DNA from: Ochrobactrum sp. CGA5
GTDB lineage: Bacteria; Pseudomonadota; Alphaproteobacteria; Rhizobiales; Rhizobiaceae
Assembly: GCF_006345815.1 (NCBI RefSeq)
Contig: NZ_VCIG01000038.1
Span: forward strand, 124,001-188,000
Direction: 5' to 3'
Length of the DNA: 64,000 bases
Positions 52,557 to 62,221 of this stretch are shown one piece after another (position 1 is the stretch's first letter; every line of letters starts with the position of its first letter). The notes beneath the pieces are model-generated. The model ran no database searches. It was given only the letters and a program-made list of their open reading frames with translations, and had not been told where the DNA came from. Made by a program: the position numbers and the translations under genes.

Positions 52557-54479
52557 ATGGAGAGCATCGACAATCTGGATTCCGCGATGCGTCCCATCAC
52601 GTCAGCACCGCCACGTCTGCCAACCTTGGCGGCAATGGCTGTGGCTGTTGCAATTCTCTATTTTGCAAAAGATGTCTTCCTTCCGCTCGCGATAGCAGTG
52701 CTGCTGACATTCGCGCTGGCGCCGATCGTTGCCTTTCTGCGCCGGGCCGGTCTTCCGCGTTTGTTCGCGGTGATTACAAGTGTGGCGGGTGGCTTCCTGA
52801 TTGTGGCTGTCTTCAGCGCTGTGGTTGCCTTTCAAGTCTCAGAAGTTGCACAGAATATCTCAATCTATCAATACAACATCATCGAGAAGATCAGGACGCT
52901 CAAAGAAGCTGGGGCCGACAACAGTTTCTTCGAAAGGCTCAATAGTTTTGCGGAGCGTGTCGGTGCGGAAATCAATAGGCCGGAGCAGAAAACGCAGGCC
53001 TTGCCATCGGATCAACCCGAAGAGAAGCCGCTCCTCGTCCAGATATTCGCGCCGCGCCATCCGGTAGAAACGCTCAGGAGCATAATCGAACCGCTCATAG
53101 GCCCGCTAGCGACGACGGGTCTTGTCGTGGTCGTTGTTATCTTCATGCTGCTGGAACGAGAAGAGTTGCGAGACCGCTTCATAAGGCTAGTCGGCTATGG
53201 TGACCTTCACCGCACGACCGAGGCCTTGCAAGATGCCGGAAAGCGGGTCGGCCAATATCTGCTGACCCAGCTTTTGGTGAATGTCACCTATGGCGTGCCT
53301 CTCGCCTTCGGATTGTGGATTCTGGGTATTCCCAACGCTGTGCTGTGGGGAATACTGGCTATTGTTTTGCGCTTCGTTCCCTATATCGGCCCGGTCATCG
53401 CGGCGATCCTGCCATTGTTTCTCGCTTTCGCGGTCGCGCCTGGCTGGGACTTGCTACTATGGACAATCGGGCTTTTCGTCGTCATCGAACTTCTCATAAA
53501 CAATGTAGTCGAGCCATGGCTATATGGTTCCCGCACTGGCCTTTCACCGCTTGCGATCATCATATCGGCTATCTTTTGGACATGGCTCTGGGGGCCGGTC
53601 GGGCTCGTTCTGTCGACACCTCTAACAGTTTGTCTCGTGGTACTAGGGCGTCATGTGCCGCAATTTGAGTTTCTCGAAATCCTGTTCGGTAACGAGCCAG
53701 TCCTCGACCCGAAGGAACGGCTCTATCAGCGTCTTCTGGCGGGCGACCCGGATGAAGCAACGGACAATGCCGAAGAGATGCTGGAACGCAAATATCTCGT
53801 CGAGTTTTACGGTTCAGTCGCGATTCCGGCACTCTTGATGGCAGAGCGGGATCGCCTTCGCGGGGTTTTGACCGAGCCGCAGTTGCAGATCGTTGCCGAA
53901 AGCACAAAAACGCTGGTGGCCAATCTGGAGCAGATTGCGAATGAAGAGGAGGGGGATGATGAAGAGATCGCGATTGAAAATCCCGATGGCGATGGCAGTG
54001 CATCCGATCTGGAGCTTCCTTCTGGCGAAGGGCGGTCGCTTCTGACATTCGGAGGGCGAAAAGGGCTTGATGACACGGCGGCGATCATGTTGGCGCAGGT
54101 GCTTGCGGTACAGGGCGCTTCAGCAGAAGCCGCCGCGCACGATGTGTTGAAGCCCGCCAGTCTAAGAGCGCTGGAGCTTTCAGAAAGAGATACGGTGATG
54201 ATCTGCTTTCTGGATCGTCGGGCGGCACGTCATGCCCGGTTTGCAGTTCGCCGTTTGCGACGGCTGCGTCCTTCTCTGCGCATCGGTGTGGTGCTCTGGC
54301 ACGACCCAAGCGAAATACGGTCGGTTGATCGGGCGGCGTTACAGGAAGAAATGCAGGCGGATTTTGTCGCCTGCACGATGATTGAGGCCGTTGTGGAAGG
54401 GCTCTCCGAAATAGAATCTGTATCCTCGAAGACGGTTCGCGCGCGATCACGCAAAGTGACCGCTGCAAAACAAACTTAG
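52557..54479 (+). CDS. AI-2E family permease with long C-terminal cytoplasmic domain
   Basis: A 640-residue protein. Residues about 15-350 form an AI-2E-type membrane domain (LAAMAVAVAILYFAKDVFLP, LLVNVTYGVPLAFGLWILG, RFVPYIGPVIAAILPLFLAF, LLINNVVEPWLYGSRTGLSP). About 290 extra residues follow: an acidic stretch (EEGDDEEIAIENPDGDG) and a second part (about 490-620) with a Rossmann-like pattern DTVMICFLDRRAARHARFAV and RIGVVLWHDP. Normal members are 350-400 residues, so this is a fused protein. It is a second, divergent copy beside the one at 44132. Confidence 0.85.
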   Translation: MESIDNLDSAMRPITSAPPRLPTLAAMAVAVAILYFAKDVFLPLAIAVLLTFALAPIVAFLRRAGLPRLFAVITSVAGGFLIVAVFSAVVAFQVSEVAQNISIYQYNIIEKIRTLKEAGADNSFFERLNSFAERVGAEINRPEQKTQALPSDQPEEKPLLVQIFAPRHPVETLRSIIEPLIGPLATTGLVVVVVIFMLLEREELRDRFIRLVGYGDLHRTTEALQDAGKRVGQYLLTQLLVNVTYGVPLAFGLWILGIPNAVLWGILAIVLRFVPYIGPVIAAILPLFLAFAVAPGWDLLLWTIGLFVVIELLINNVVEPWLYGSRTGLSPLAIIISAIFWTWLWGPVGLVLSTPLTVCLVVLGRHVPQFEFLEILFGNEPVLDPKERLYQRLLAGDPDEATDNAEEMLERKYLVEFYGSVAIPALLMAERDRLRGVLTEPQLQIVAESTKTLVANLEQIANEEEGDDEEIAIENPDGDGSASDLELPSGEGRSLLTFGGRKGLDDTAAIMLAQVLAVQGASAEAAAHDVLKPASLRALELSERDTVMICFLDRRAARHARFAVRRLRRLRPSLRIGVVLWHDPSEIRSVDRAALQEEMQADFVACTMIEAVVEGLSEIESVSSKTVRARSRKVTAAKQT

Positions 54480-54523
54480 ATCGGGCGCTATCAAAAGTGT
54501 GAAGCAGCTTTCGCCAGGCTGTT

Positions 54524-55693
54524 CTAGATCGCCGCAAACCCTTTTTCGAGGTCCGCAATAAGGTCCGGCACGTCTTCCAGACCAATCTGGAGGCGGATCA
54601 CCGGTCCCGGATAGTCCCCCTTGGCTACAGTCCTGTCATTGAGGCGGACATGAACCGCGAGGCTTTCGTAGCCGCCCCAGGAATAGCCCAGACCGAAAAT
54701 TTCCAGCGCATCGAGGAAGGCATGGGCTTTCTTCTGCCCGCCACTTGCAAGCACGATGGAGAAAATGCCGGAGGAGCCGGAGAAATCGCGCTTCCAGATA
54801 GCGTGGCCCGGATGGCTTTCCAGTGCCGGATGCAAAACACGATCGACTGCCGGATGGCCTTCAAGCCAGCGAGCGATTTCCAGTGCGCTCTTTCGGTGAT
54901 GTTCCAGTCGAACGCCCATCGTGCGCATGCCGCGCAGAATCTGGTAGGTATCATCTGCTGATGTGCACAGTCCGAGTGTTCCATGCGTTTCCAGAAGCTG
55001 CGGCCAGCATTTTTCGTTGGCCGAAACTGTGCCGAACAGAATATCCGAATGACCGGACGGATATTTGGTCGAGGCGTGGATGCTGATATCCACGCCGAAA
55101 TCAAGCGCCTTGAAGTAAAGCGGAGTGGCCCAGGTATTATCCATCATGACAACGGCATCGCCCTTGTGCGCTTCTTCAACGATGGCTGGAATGTCCTGCA
55201 TTTCAAATGTGTTCGACGCTGGCGATTCCGTGAACACGACCCTGGTGTTCGGCCGCATCAGCTTCGCAATGCCGGAACCGATCTCCGGGTCGTAATATTC
55301 GACGTCCACGCCCATGCGCTTCAGGATTGTATCGGCAAAATGCCGGGTTGGATTGTAGATTGAATCGACGAACAGCGCGTGATCACCCGGCGACAGGAAG
55401 GCGAGAAGCGGAATTGTTACAGCCGCAAGCCCGGAGGGCACACAGACCGTACCCGCCGAACCTTCCAGTGCGTCGATGGCTGCACATAGTGCATCGCTGG
55501 TCGGCGTGCCGCGCGTTCCGTAGGTATATTTCTGATTGCCGGTTGCCATTGTTTCCGCATCAGGAAAAAGCACGGTCGAGGCGCGGACAACCGGTGGGTT
55601 GACGAAACCATGATAATCGCGCGGCTGATACCCGTCGTGAGCCAGCCGTGTGTTTATACCCAGCTTCTCTACCTTGCCCTGCTGCTTAGTCAC
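54524..55693 (-). CDS. metC: Cystathionine beta-lyase
   Basis: A 389-residue PLP-dependent Cys/Met metabolism enzyme: KYTYGTRGTPTSDALCAAI, VDSIYNPTRHFADTILKRMG, VMMDNTWATPLYF and the PLP lysine in SIHASTKYPSGHSD. MetC-type members split cystathionine to homocysteine, pyruvate and ammonia. The pattern (MGVDVEYYDP, SPASNTFEMQDIPAIVEEA) favours MetC over cystathionine gamma-synthase. Length is normal. A duplicated 14-base sequence lies upstream. Confidence 0.9.
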   Translation of the reverse strand: MTKQQGKVEKLGINTRLAHDGYQPRDYHGFVNPPVVRASTVLFPDAETMATGNQKYTYGTRGTPTSDALCAAIDALEGSAGTVCVPSGLAAVTIPLLAFLSPGDHALFVDSIYNPTRHFADTILKRMGVDVEYYDPEIGSGIAKLMRPNTRVVFTESPASNTFEMQDIPAIVEEAHKGDAVVMMDNTWATPLYFKALDFGVDISIHASTKYPSGHSDILFGTVSANEKCWPQLLETHGTLGLCTSADDTYQILRGMRTMGVRLEHHRKSALEIARWLEGHPAVDRVLHPALESHPGHAIWKRDFSGSSGIFSIVLASGGQKKAHAFLDALEIFGLGYSWGGYESLAVHVRLNDRTVAKGDYPGPVIRLQIGLEDVPDLIADLEKGFAAI

Positions 55694-55723
55694 GAAAATG
55701 CCTCCAGACCATGTTGCATGCTA

Positions 55724-55751
55724 TCCCACTGATTCTCGCCCACTGATTCTC
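55724..55751. repeat. Tandem 14-base repeat upstream of metC
   Basis: CCCACTGATTCTCG occurs twice in direct tandem (55724-55737 and 55738-55751), next to ATTCTC-gaaaga-GAGAAT. It lies in the leader or promoter of metC, 31-58 bases before its start. Confidence 0.7.
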
Positions 55752-55916
55752 GAAAGAGAGAATTCTGCCTAGTCACATCAAAATCGGCTGCGGCAAGAAG
55801 ATCTGCGATTCCGCTTGCGGCGGAAACTTTGAATACTTGGATAGGATGCGCGCGTTCTGGATGCAACCTCACGTGCCATTAATTGCGTAAGATGCATTTG
55901 AAAGGATATTTCTGTT

Positions 55917-56684
55917 ATGATGGAGTTAGGCACGGGCAGCATTTTTCTTTATCCCTTTCGCGCCGCACTGGAACTCCTTCAAGCTCTCATACGTCCGGCT
56001 TACAAGGGCGCGCCGTCCTCCTGGACGCTTGAAATGACGGCCATTGTCGTTCTCCTGCCGTTCATTATTCTCGTGTTGCACCTATGGGATGCTGACATCA
56101 TCCGCGTCACGGCGCAAAGCACCAATCTCATTATGGAATTCCTGCGTGCTGTTACGGATGCGATTCGCACTGTCGTCTGGCTAGCAATAGGCATCGTCTT
56201 ATGGCTTGTAACCGCGATACTGCTTTCACCGAAACTGCGCGCCAACGCCAGATCGTGGCTCGTGAAGCTTCATGGCTGGGCAACACTCATGCTGATCTCG
56301 ATCGTTGTCGCAAGCGTGCCGGTGGAAATCGGTAAACTCGCCATCGGCCGTGCGCGCCCATTTCTTCTGGATGAGGTGGGAGCTGCATATTTTTCGCCTT
56401 TCAAGGGCCAGTTTCTCTATGAAAGCTTTCCGTCCGGCCACTCCATGATGGCTGGCATCATGATGGTGTCGCTTTGGATATTCCTGCCACGCTGGCGCAT
56501 ACTGACACTCCCGATCTGCATTCTTTTCGTCATCAGCAGGCTTGCCGCCGGTGCGCATTACCCAACGGACGTGGTCGCCGGTCTGACAATCGGATTCGTT
56601 ACGACATGGTGGGTCGCCCGCTATATGGCGACGCGAAATATTATTTTTTCTTTGGATGACGATAGTGCAATGCCCCGCATGTGA
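55917..56684 (+). CDS. PAP2 family phosphatase
   Basis: A 255-residue inner-membrane phosphatase with the three motifs: K-x6-RP in KLAIGRARPF, PSGH in SFPSGHSMM, and SR-x5-H-x3-D in SRLAAGAHYPTDVVAG. About five hydrophobic helices surround them. Substrates of the family include undecaprenyl diphosphate and phosphatidic acid; which one here is unknown. The start ATGATG at 55917 follows AAGGA. Divergent from metC. Confidence 0.93.
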   Translation: MMELGTGSIFLYPFRAALELLQALIRPAYKGAPSSWTLEMTAIVVLLPFIILVLHLWDADIIRVTAQSTNLIMEFLRAVTDAIRTVVWLAIGIVLWLVTAILLSPKLRANARSWLVKLHGWATLMLISIVVASVPVEIGKLAIGRARPFLLDEVGAAYFSPFKGQFLYESFPSGHSMMAGIMMVSLWIFLPRWRILTLPICILFVISRLAAGAHYPTDVVAGLTIGFVTTWWVARYMATRNIIFSLDDDSAMPRM

Positions 56685-57136
56685 TTTCTCGCATAAGTTG
56701 CCGTATGGTGTGCATCCCTAGGATGGCGGTTCCATCTAAAGGTTTGTAATAATTAAACTCTATTGCAGTTCTTTGATGTGGCGCGGTATCGGTTTCAATC
56801 GTGAAATCGCCTACCCAGAAATCGGGAAACCCTGTAAATTTTCAAATGTTTCTCCGTCATCTTTTTTGTAAGCCTGTCCACCAGACTGCGTTAATGCCTT
56901 GACCAAAGGCAAAATTTCGCCTTCGATAAGACTTGTGAAGGCGACAGGTTTGTCACTGCGCTCAAAAATAATAATGGAAGACCGAAAGCGGTCTCGGGCG
57001 AGGGCAATCTGTCGTAGGGCATGGGCTTGGGGAGGTCACGCGGCTTTTCCACCGGTTTATGCAAAAATAAAGCAACAAGAGACGCCTTAAGCCAACGGCT
57101 CGGTGCTCTACAGGGAACAAAAAGGTTGCAGACCAG
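56685..57136. other. Intergenic leader region before aapJ
   Basis: This 452-base gap carries no supportable gene (the frames on both strands are short shadows). It contains an 6-bp hairpin AGACCG-aaag-CGGTCT at 56979-56994 and a GGCAAAATTTCGCC-type near-palindrome at 56907-56920. The length suggests promoter and a long 5' leader for aapJ, a class of mRNA often regulated by small RNAs in Hyphomicrobiales. Confidence 0.5.
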
Positions 57137-58168
57137 ATGAAAAAAACTCTTATGACGGGTGTATTGGGTGCGGCAGCGCTGTTTAGCGTCGCTTCGGGAG
57201 CATCCGCTGACACGCTTTCCGATGTGAAGGCGAAAGGTTTTCTGCAATGCGGCGTTAATACGGGTCTGCTTGGCTTTGCTTCGCCTAACGACAAGGGCGA
57301 GTGGTCCGGCTTCGATGTGGACTATTGCCGCGCTGTGGCTTCCGCGATTTTCGGCGATCCAACCAAGGTAAAGTTCACACCGCTGAACGCAAAAGAGCGT
57401 TTTACCGCTCTGCAGTCGGGTGAAGTGGACGTCCTGATCCGCAACACGACCTGGACCATCAGCCGCGATACTGCGCTCGGTCTCGATTTTGCCGGCATCA
57501 ACTACTATGACGGCCAGGGCTTCATGATCAATTCGAAGAAGCTGTCGGGCATCAATTCCGCGTTGCAGCTTTCCGGCGCTTCCATCTGCGTTCAGGCTGG
57601 TACGACAACCGAGCTGAACATGGCCGACTATTTCCGCGCCAACAAGATGGAATACAATCCGGTTGTCTTCGAGAAGATTGAGGAAGCCAACGCTGCTTAC
57701 GATTCCGGTCGTTGCGACGCCTATACGACCGATCAGTCCAGCCTCTATGGCGTTCGTCTGGCGCTTGCCAATCCCGACGATCACGTCATTCTGCCAGAAA
57801 TCATCTCCAAGGAACCCTTCGGTCTGACCGTTCGCCAGGGCGATTCCAAGTGGGCGGATGTCGTTCGCTGGACTCATAACGCGCTGCTCAACGCCGAGGA
57901 ATACGGCATTACGCAAGCCAATGTCGAAGAGATGAAAAAGTCCGACAACCCGGACATCAAGCGTCTTCTTGGCGTTGAAGCTGACACGAAGATCGGTACC
58001 GATCTTGGTCTCGACAATGACTGGGTGGTGAAGATCGTAAAGGGCGTCGGCAATTACGGCGAAATATTCGAGCGCAATATCGGCACCAGCAGCCCGCTCA
58101 AGATTTCACGTGGCCTGAACGCCCAGTGGAACAAGGGCGGCCTACAGTATGGCGTCCCCGTGCGCTAA
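57137..58168 (+). CDS. aapJ: General L-amino acid ABC transporter, substrate-binding protein
   Basis: A 343-residue periplasmic binding protein: signal peptide (LMTGVLGAAALFSVASGASA), then the AapJ pattern: KGFLQCGVNTGLLGFASPND, GFDVDYCRAVASAIFG, VLIRNTTWTISRDTALGLDF, YYDGQGFMI, DAYTTDQSSLYGVRL. Together with aapQ, aapM and aapP it makes the broad-specificity amino-acid importer of rhizobia. The binding protein is separated from aapQ by 296 bases and a hairpin, consistent with higher expression than the permeases. Confidence 0.97.
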   Translation: MKKTLMTGVLGAAALFSVASGASADTLSDVKAKGFLQCGVNTGLLGFASPNDKGEWSGFDVDYCRAVASAIFGDPTKVKFTPLNAKERFTALQSGEVDVLIRNTTWTISRDTALGLDFAGINYYDGQGFMINSKKLSGINSALQLSGASICVQAGTTTELNMADYFRANKMEYNPVVFEKIEEANAAYDSGRCDAYTTDQSSLYGVRLALANPDDHVILPEIISKEPFGLTVRQGDSKWADVVRWTHNALLNAEEYGITQANVEEMKKSDNPDIKRLLGVEADTKIGTDLGLDNDWVVKIVKGVGNYGEIFERNIGTSSPLKISRGLNAQWNKGGLQYGVPVR

Positions 58169-58192
58169 TGGGCCTTGCTGTCCAGACTGATC

Positions 58193-58221
58193 ATCGGCGG
58201 GTGCAGCAGCGCCCGCCTGAT
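58193..58221 (+). terminator. Hairpin between aapJ and aapQ
   Basis: A 12-bp stem with one bulge and a tetraloop AGCA (ATC-GGCGGGTGC paired with GCGCCCGCC-t-GAT), 24 bases after the aapJ stop. It likely attenuates transcription into aapQ and stabilises aapJ mRNA. Confidence 0.5.
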
Positions 58222-58464
58222 TTGTCAGCTCTGTAGTTTGTCCGTTTGCGAATGCCCCTGCATCACGCAGGTCTTTGAATGCTGACAAGCTGCTTTGAAT
58301 TCAACCGCGTCTTGCGCGCCCGCAAGCTCGATATGGGCTTGAACAAGGGACGGAAGACCGAATGGTTCGGCATTCGATGCCGCGATCTCAGGAAACTGCC
58401 CCCAGATACGGCCTGCCTTTCCTGATCGACGTCGATGCAACCAGCCGAGAGGCACAGGAAACAT

Positions 58465-59658
58465 ATGGCTTCCTATTCTGCAACTGAACGTCGCCAGGAC
58501 AGCGGCGGAACTTCGTTCCTGTATGATCCGCGGATTCGCGGCATCTTCTATCAGGTCATCGTCTTTGGCGCAGTCATTGGCGCAATCTACTGGATCGTTG
58601 GCAATACGATCACCAATCTGCAGCGCGCAAACATTGCGTCCGGCTTTGGTTTTCTTAATGGGCGCGCCGGGTTTGATATCAGTCAGACGCTTATTCAGTA
58701 CAACAGCGATTCGAATTATGGCCGGGCCTTTCTGGTTGGCCTTGTAAATACGCTTTATGTTGCGGCTCTTGGTGTCGTCACCGCATCGATTATCGGCTTT
58801 CTGGTTGGTATCGGGCGCCTTTCGCGCAACTGGCTTATCCGCAAGATTTGCACGGTCTATGTGGAAATCTTCCGCAACATTCCGCCGTTGCTCGTGATAT
58901 TCTTCTGGTATTTCGGCGTTTTGTCGGTTCTGCCACAGGCACGCGACAGCTTCGCACTCCCGCTGGGTACCTACCTGAACAATCGCGGCTTCTTCATGCC
59001 GTCGCCTGTCTGGGGTGAGGGAGCATGGCTTCTGCCGGTGGCGCTTCTCGTCGGCATTGTGGCTTCGGTGGTAATTGCAGGATGGGCAAAACGCCGCCAG
59101 ATGGCAACCGGCCAGCCCTTTCACATCATACGTGTGTCCGCTGCCTTGATTATCGGCCTGCCGATACTGGCGCTGATTGCGACCGGCTTTCCGGTTTCAT
59201 TCGATTTGCCGAAGCTCGGAACTTTCAATCTGACGGGCGGTGCACAGGTCAAACCGGAATTTCTAGCTCTGTTTCTGGCGCTTTCCTTCTATACGGCGTC
59301 CTTCATTGCAGAAACGGTCCGCGCCGGCGTTCTGGGCGTCAGTAAGGGGCAGACCGAAGCAGCTTATGCGGTTGGTCTACGCCCCGGCCAGACGATGCGG
59401 CTTATCATTGTGCCGCAGGCGCTTCGGATCATCATTCCGCCGCTCTCGAGCCAATATCTCAACCTTATCAAGAACTCGTCGCTGGCCATTGCCATCGGCT
59501 ATCCCGATCTTGTCGCTGTGGGCGGTACTATCCTCAACCAGACCGGCCAATCGGTGGAAGTCGTCGCAATCTGGATGGTGATCTACCTGGGCATCAGTCT
59601 GATTACGTCCGGTCTGATGAACTGGTTCAATGCCAAGATGGCGCTGGTGGAGAGGTGA
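58465..59658 (+). CDS. aapQ: General L-amino acid ABC transporter permease AapQ
   Basis: A 397-residue inner-membrane permease of the His/Glu/Gln/Arg family. It has the long N-terminal half typical of AapQ, the binding-protein-dependent segment [20 protein letters not shown], and the coupling EAA loop [23 protein letters not shown]. It forms a heterodimer with AapM. ATG at 58465 follows AGGAAAC; the frame opens at 58435. AapM follows 2 bases after its stop. Confidence 0.95.
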   Translation: MASYSATERRQDSGGTSFLYDPRIRGIFYQVIVFGAVIGAIYWIVGNTITNLQRANIASGFGFLNGRAGFDISQTLIQYNSDSNYGRAFLVGLVNTLYVAALGVVTASIIGFLVGIGRLSRNWLIRKICTVYVEIFRNIPPLLVIFFWYFGVLSVLPQARDSFALPLGTYLNNRGFFMPSPVWGEGAWLLPVALLVGIVASVVIAGWAKRRQMATGQPFHIIRVSAALIIGLPILALIATGFPVSFDLPKLGTFNLTGGAQVKPEFLALFLALSFYTASFIAETVRAGVLGVSKGQTEAAYAVGLRPGQTMRLIIVPQALRIIIPPLSSQYLNLIKNSSLAIAIGYPDLVAVGGTILNQTGQSVEVVAIWMVIYLGISLITSGLMNWFNAKMALVER

Positions 59659-59660
59659 CT

Positions 59661-60818
59661 ATGGAAAACGCAGATCTCCAATATGTCCGCGCGCAGATGG
59701 TCGACAGCGAAGCGCCTCCGCGCTCCGTTCAGGGTGTTTCACACTGGCTACGCGTCAACCTGTTTGCAACGCCTGTCGATGCAGCGCTGACCATTCTTGG
59801 CTTGCTGGCCGTAGCCTGGTTTCTTCCGTCAATCATCGAGTGGCTGTTCCTTAAGGCAGTTTGGACCGGAGCGGACCGCACAGCCTGCCTCACTGTCGCA
59901 CAAGGCGGCACGCAACCGGAAGGCTGGTCGGGTGCCTGCTGGGCATTCGTGAACGCGAAATACGAGCAGTTCCTCTATGGCCGCTATCCGATTTCCGAGC
60001 GCTGGCGCGTCAACCTGACGGCGCTGATCTTCTTCGTGCTGCTGGTGCCGCTACTGATTCCGAAGGCTCCGAAGAAGGCTCTCAATGCGATCCTGTTCTT
60101 CTTTCTGTTCCCGATTGTGGCGTTTTTCCTTCTGGTTGGCGGCTGGTTTGGTCTGCCCTATGTCGAAACGCCGCTTTGGGGCGGGCTTCTGGTTACGCTT
60201 GTACTGTCCTTTGTCGGCATCTCTGTGTCGTTGCCGCTTGGTATCGTACTTGCGCTCGGACGTCGTTCGAACCTGCCTGTCATAAAGACCTTCTCGATCA
60301 TCTTTATCGAAATGGTGCGTGGAGTTCCGCTGGTCACTGTGCTGTTCATGGCCAGTGTCATGTTGCCGCTGTTCCTGCCGCCCGGCGTGACTTTTGACAA
60401 GTTGCTGCGTGCGCTTATCGGCGTGGCGCTGTTCGCCTCGGCCTATATGGCGGAAGTCGTGCGTGGCGGTCTTCAGGCTATCCCGCGCGGGCAGTATGAA
60501 GGCGCGGATGCACTGGGTCTCAGCTATTGGCAGAAAACCGGACTGATCATCCTCCCGCAGGCGCTGAAGCTGGTCATTCCGGGAATCGTCAACACCTTCA
60601 TCGGTCTCTTCAAGGATACGAGCCTTGTCTACATCATCGGCATGTTCGATCTGCTGGGCATCGTCCGTCAGAACTTCTCCGATGCCAATTGGGCTTCTCC
60701 ACAGACGCCTGCCACCGGTCTGATCTTTGCGGGCTTTGTTTTCTGGATTTTTTGTTTCGCAATGTCGCGATACTCTATATTCATGGAACGACGGCTCGAC
60801 ACGGGTCATAAACGATAA
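59661..60818 (+). CDS. aapM: General L-amino acid ABC transporter permease AapM
   Basis: A 385-residue inner-membrane permease partner of Aap[39 protein letters not shown] in outline and the EAA loop [24 protein letters not shown] large periplasmic loop between early helices is typical of AapM. The ATG at 59661 is 2 bases after aapQ. AapP starts 14 bases after it. Confidence 0.95.
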   Translation: MENADLQYVRAQMVDSEAPPRSVQGVSHWLRVNLFATPVDAALTILGLLAVAWFLPSIIEWLFLKAVWTGADRTACLTVAQGGTQPEGWSGACWAFVNAKYEQFLYGRYPISERWRVNLTALIFFVLLVPLLIPKAPKKALNAILFFFLFPIVAFFLLVGGWFGLPYVETPLWGGLLVTLVLSFVGISVSLPLGIVLALGRRSNLPVIKTFSIIFIEMVRGVPLVTVLFMASVMLPLFLPPGVTFDKLLRALIGVALFASAYMAEVVRGGLQAIPRGQYEGADALGLSYWQKTGLIILPQALKLVIPGIVNTFIGLFKDTSLVYIIGMFDLLGIVRQNFSDANWASPQTPATGLIFAGFVFWIFCFAMSRYSIFMERRLDTGHKR

Positions 60819-60832
60819 GAATAAAGGGAATA

Positions 60833-61648
60833 ATGGAAATGAGTGCACAAAGCGCCCTCCCGCAATCCGAGTTCGGTGGCGATGTCGACCGCTCAAAGAT
60901 GCAGGTTTCCACAACCGATGTCGCCATCGAAATCACCAATATGCATAAGTGGTATGGCGAGTTCCACGTGCTGCGCGACATCAATCTGAAGGTCATGCGC
61001 GGCGAGCGTATCGTTGTTGCCGGGCCGTCTGGTTCGGGAAAGTCGACCATGATCCGCTGCATCAACCGTCTGGAAGAACATCAGAAGGGGAAGATTGTCG
61101 TCGATGGCATCGAACTGACCAACGACCTCAAGAAGATCGATGAAGTACGCCGTGAAGTGGGCATGGTTTTCCAGCACTTCAATCTCTTCCCGCATCTGAC
61201 CATTCTGGAAAACTGCACGCTTGCGCCTATTTGGGTTCGCAAGATGCCGAAGAAGCAGGCGGAAGAAATCGCCATGCACTATCTGGCCCGCGTGAAGATT
61301 CCGGAGCAGGCCAACAAATATCCGGGTCAGCTTTCAGGTGGCCAACAGCAGCGTGTGGCGATTGCCCGCGCGCTGTGCATGAACCCGAAGGTCATGCTGT
61401 TCGATGAGCCGACCTCTGCGCTCGACCCGGAAATGGTGAAGGAAGTGCTGGATACGATGGTGAGCCTTGCCGCCGAAGGTATGACCATGATCTGCGTGAC
61501 GCACGAAATGGGCTTTGCCCGTCAGGTGGCCAATCGCGTGATCTTCATGGATCAGGGTCAGATCGTCGAGCAGAACTCGCCGGACCAATTCTTCGACAAT
61601 CCGCAACATGAACGCACCAAGCTGTTCCTGAGCCAGATTCTGCACTGA
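60833..61648 (+). CDS. aapP: General L-amino acid ABC transporter ATP-binding protein
   Basis: A 271-residue ABC ATPase: Walker [13 protein letters not shown], signature [15 protein letters not shown], Walker [13 protein letters not shown] and switch [15 protein letters not shown]. Family opening [20 protein letters not shown]. It powers AapQM; a short unusual N-terminal leader (about 30 residues) precedes the domain, so the true start might be a few codons further in. A strong terminator follows. Confidence 0.95.
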   Translation: MEMSAQSALPQSEFGGDVDRSKMQVSTTDVAIEITNMHKWYGEFHVLRDINLKVMRGERIVVAGPSGSGKSTMIRCINRLEEHQKGKIVVDGIELTNDLKKIDEVRREVGMVFQHFNLFPHLTILENCTLAPIWVRKMPKKQAEEIAMHYLARVKIPEQANKYPGQLSGGQQQRVAIARALCMNPKVMLFDEPTSALDPEMVKEVLDTMVSLAAEGMTMICVTHEMGFARQVANRVIFMDQGQIVEQNSPDQFFDNPQHERTKLFLSQILH

Positions 61649-61673
61649 TCCGTCATTTCAATGCTGTAACTTG

Positions 61674-61706
61674 AAAACACCCGTCAGACGATCTGGCGGG
61701 TGTTTT
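61674..61706 (+). terminator. Terminator of the aap operon
   Basis: AAAACACCCG-t-CAGA-cga-TCTG-g-CGGGTGTTTT forms a long stem with one T-G pair, 25 bases after aapP and followed by T-A-rich sequence. Confidence 0.85.
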
Positions 61707-61727
61707 TACAGCAACTGGAGGGGCATT

Positions 61728-62135
61728 GTGACAAGTTTCCGGTGGGCGGAAGAGCTTCCGGTCGAACAGCACCAAGAGTTCCATGCATTCTATTGTAATG
61801 AATGGTGGACGCGCGAACGGACATTTGATGACGTCATGCAGATGCTGGCCCATTGCGATCTGCTTCTGTTCTGCCTTGACGCGGAAGGCAAAATAGCTGG
61901 CTTCGCTCGGGTTCTCAGCGACTTCATCTTCAAGGCGCTGATTTTCGACGTGATTGTGTCGGAGAAACATCGAGGTCGGGGGCTAGGGCAGGCCCTGGTC
62001 GAGCGTATCCTCCTCCATGAAAAGCTGAAGCGTGTGAAAAGCTTCGAGCTTTATTGCCCGGAAAGGCTTGTGCCTTTTTATGAGAAGCTTGGCTTCGTGA
62101 AGAGGACCTCTTCGCTGCTTTTCAATCAGCTTTAG
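61728..62135 (+). CDS. GNAT family N-acetyltransferase
   Basis: A 135-residue acetyltransferase: acetyl-CoA site VSEKHRGRGLGQALVERILLH, preceded by DLLLFCLDAEGKIAGFARVLSD and ending in LVPFYEKLGFVKR. GTG start at 61728 has TGGAGGGG at ideal spacing; the frame begins at 61671 inside the aap terminator, which cannot be coding. Substrate unknown. A REP-like repeat overlaps its stop. Confidence 0.85.
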   Translation: MTSFRWAEELPVEQHQEFHAFYCNEWWTRERTFDDVMQMLAHCDLLLFCLDAEGKIAGFARVLSDFIFKALIFDVIVSEKHRGRGLGQALVERILLHEKLKRVKSFELYCPERLVPFYEKLGFVKRTSSLLFNQL

Positions 62136-62221
62136 AGCGTCAATCCGGTCGACGCTCTTAGTATTTGCTTTGTTGCATCGTCCTGCGCAAAGCGATTTCG
62201 CCCTAATTCTGGAAATGCTCT
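62134..62221. repeat. REP-like dispersed repeat
   Basis: Begins inside the GNAT stop with AGAGCGTC-n9-GACGCTCT (62134-62158) and ends with TTCTGGAAATGCTCT (62207-62221), which recurs at 28004-28018. The middle TTTGTTGCATCGTCCTGCGCA-type sequence resembles repeats I recall from Brucellaceae chromosomes. Copy number elsewhere cannot be seen here. Confidence 0.5.

Noticed and set aside
55694-55916. Possible SAM riboswitch upstream of metC
   Set aside because: Only a short tandem repeat and a weak hairpin were visible; no SAM-II-like conserved core could be recognised.
56891-57916. 341-codon minus-strand frame across aapJ
   Set aside because: Overlaps aapJ nearly completely and has no domain.
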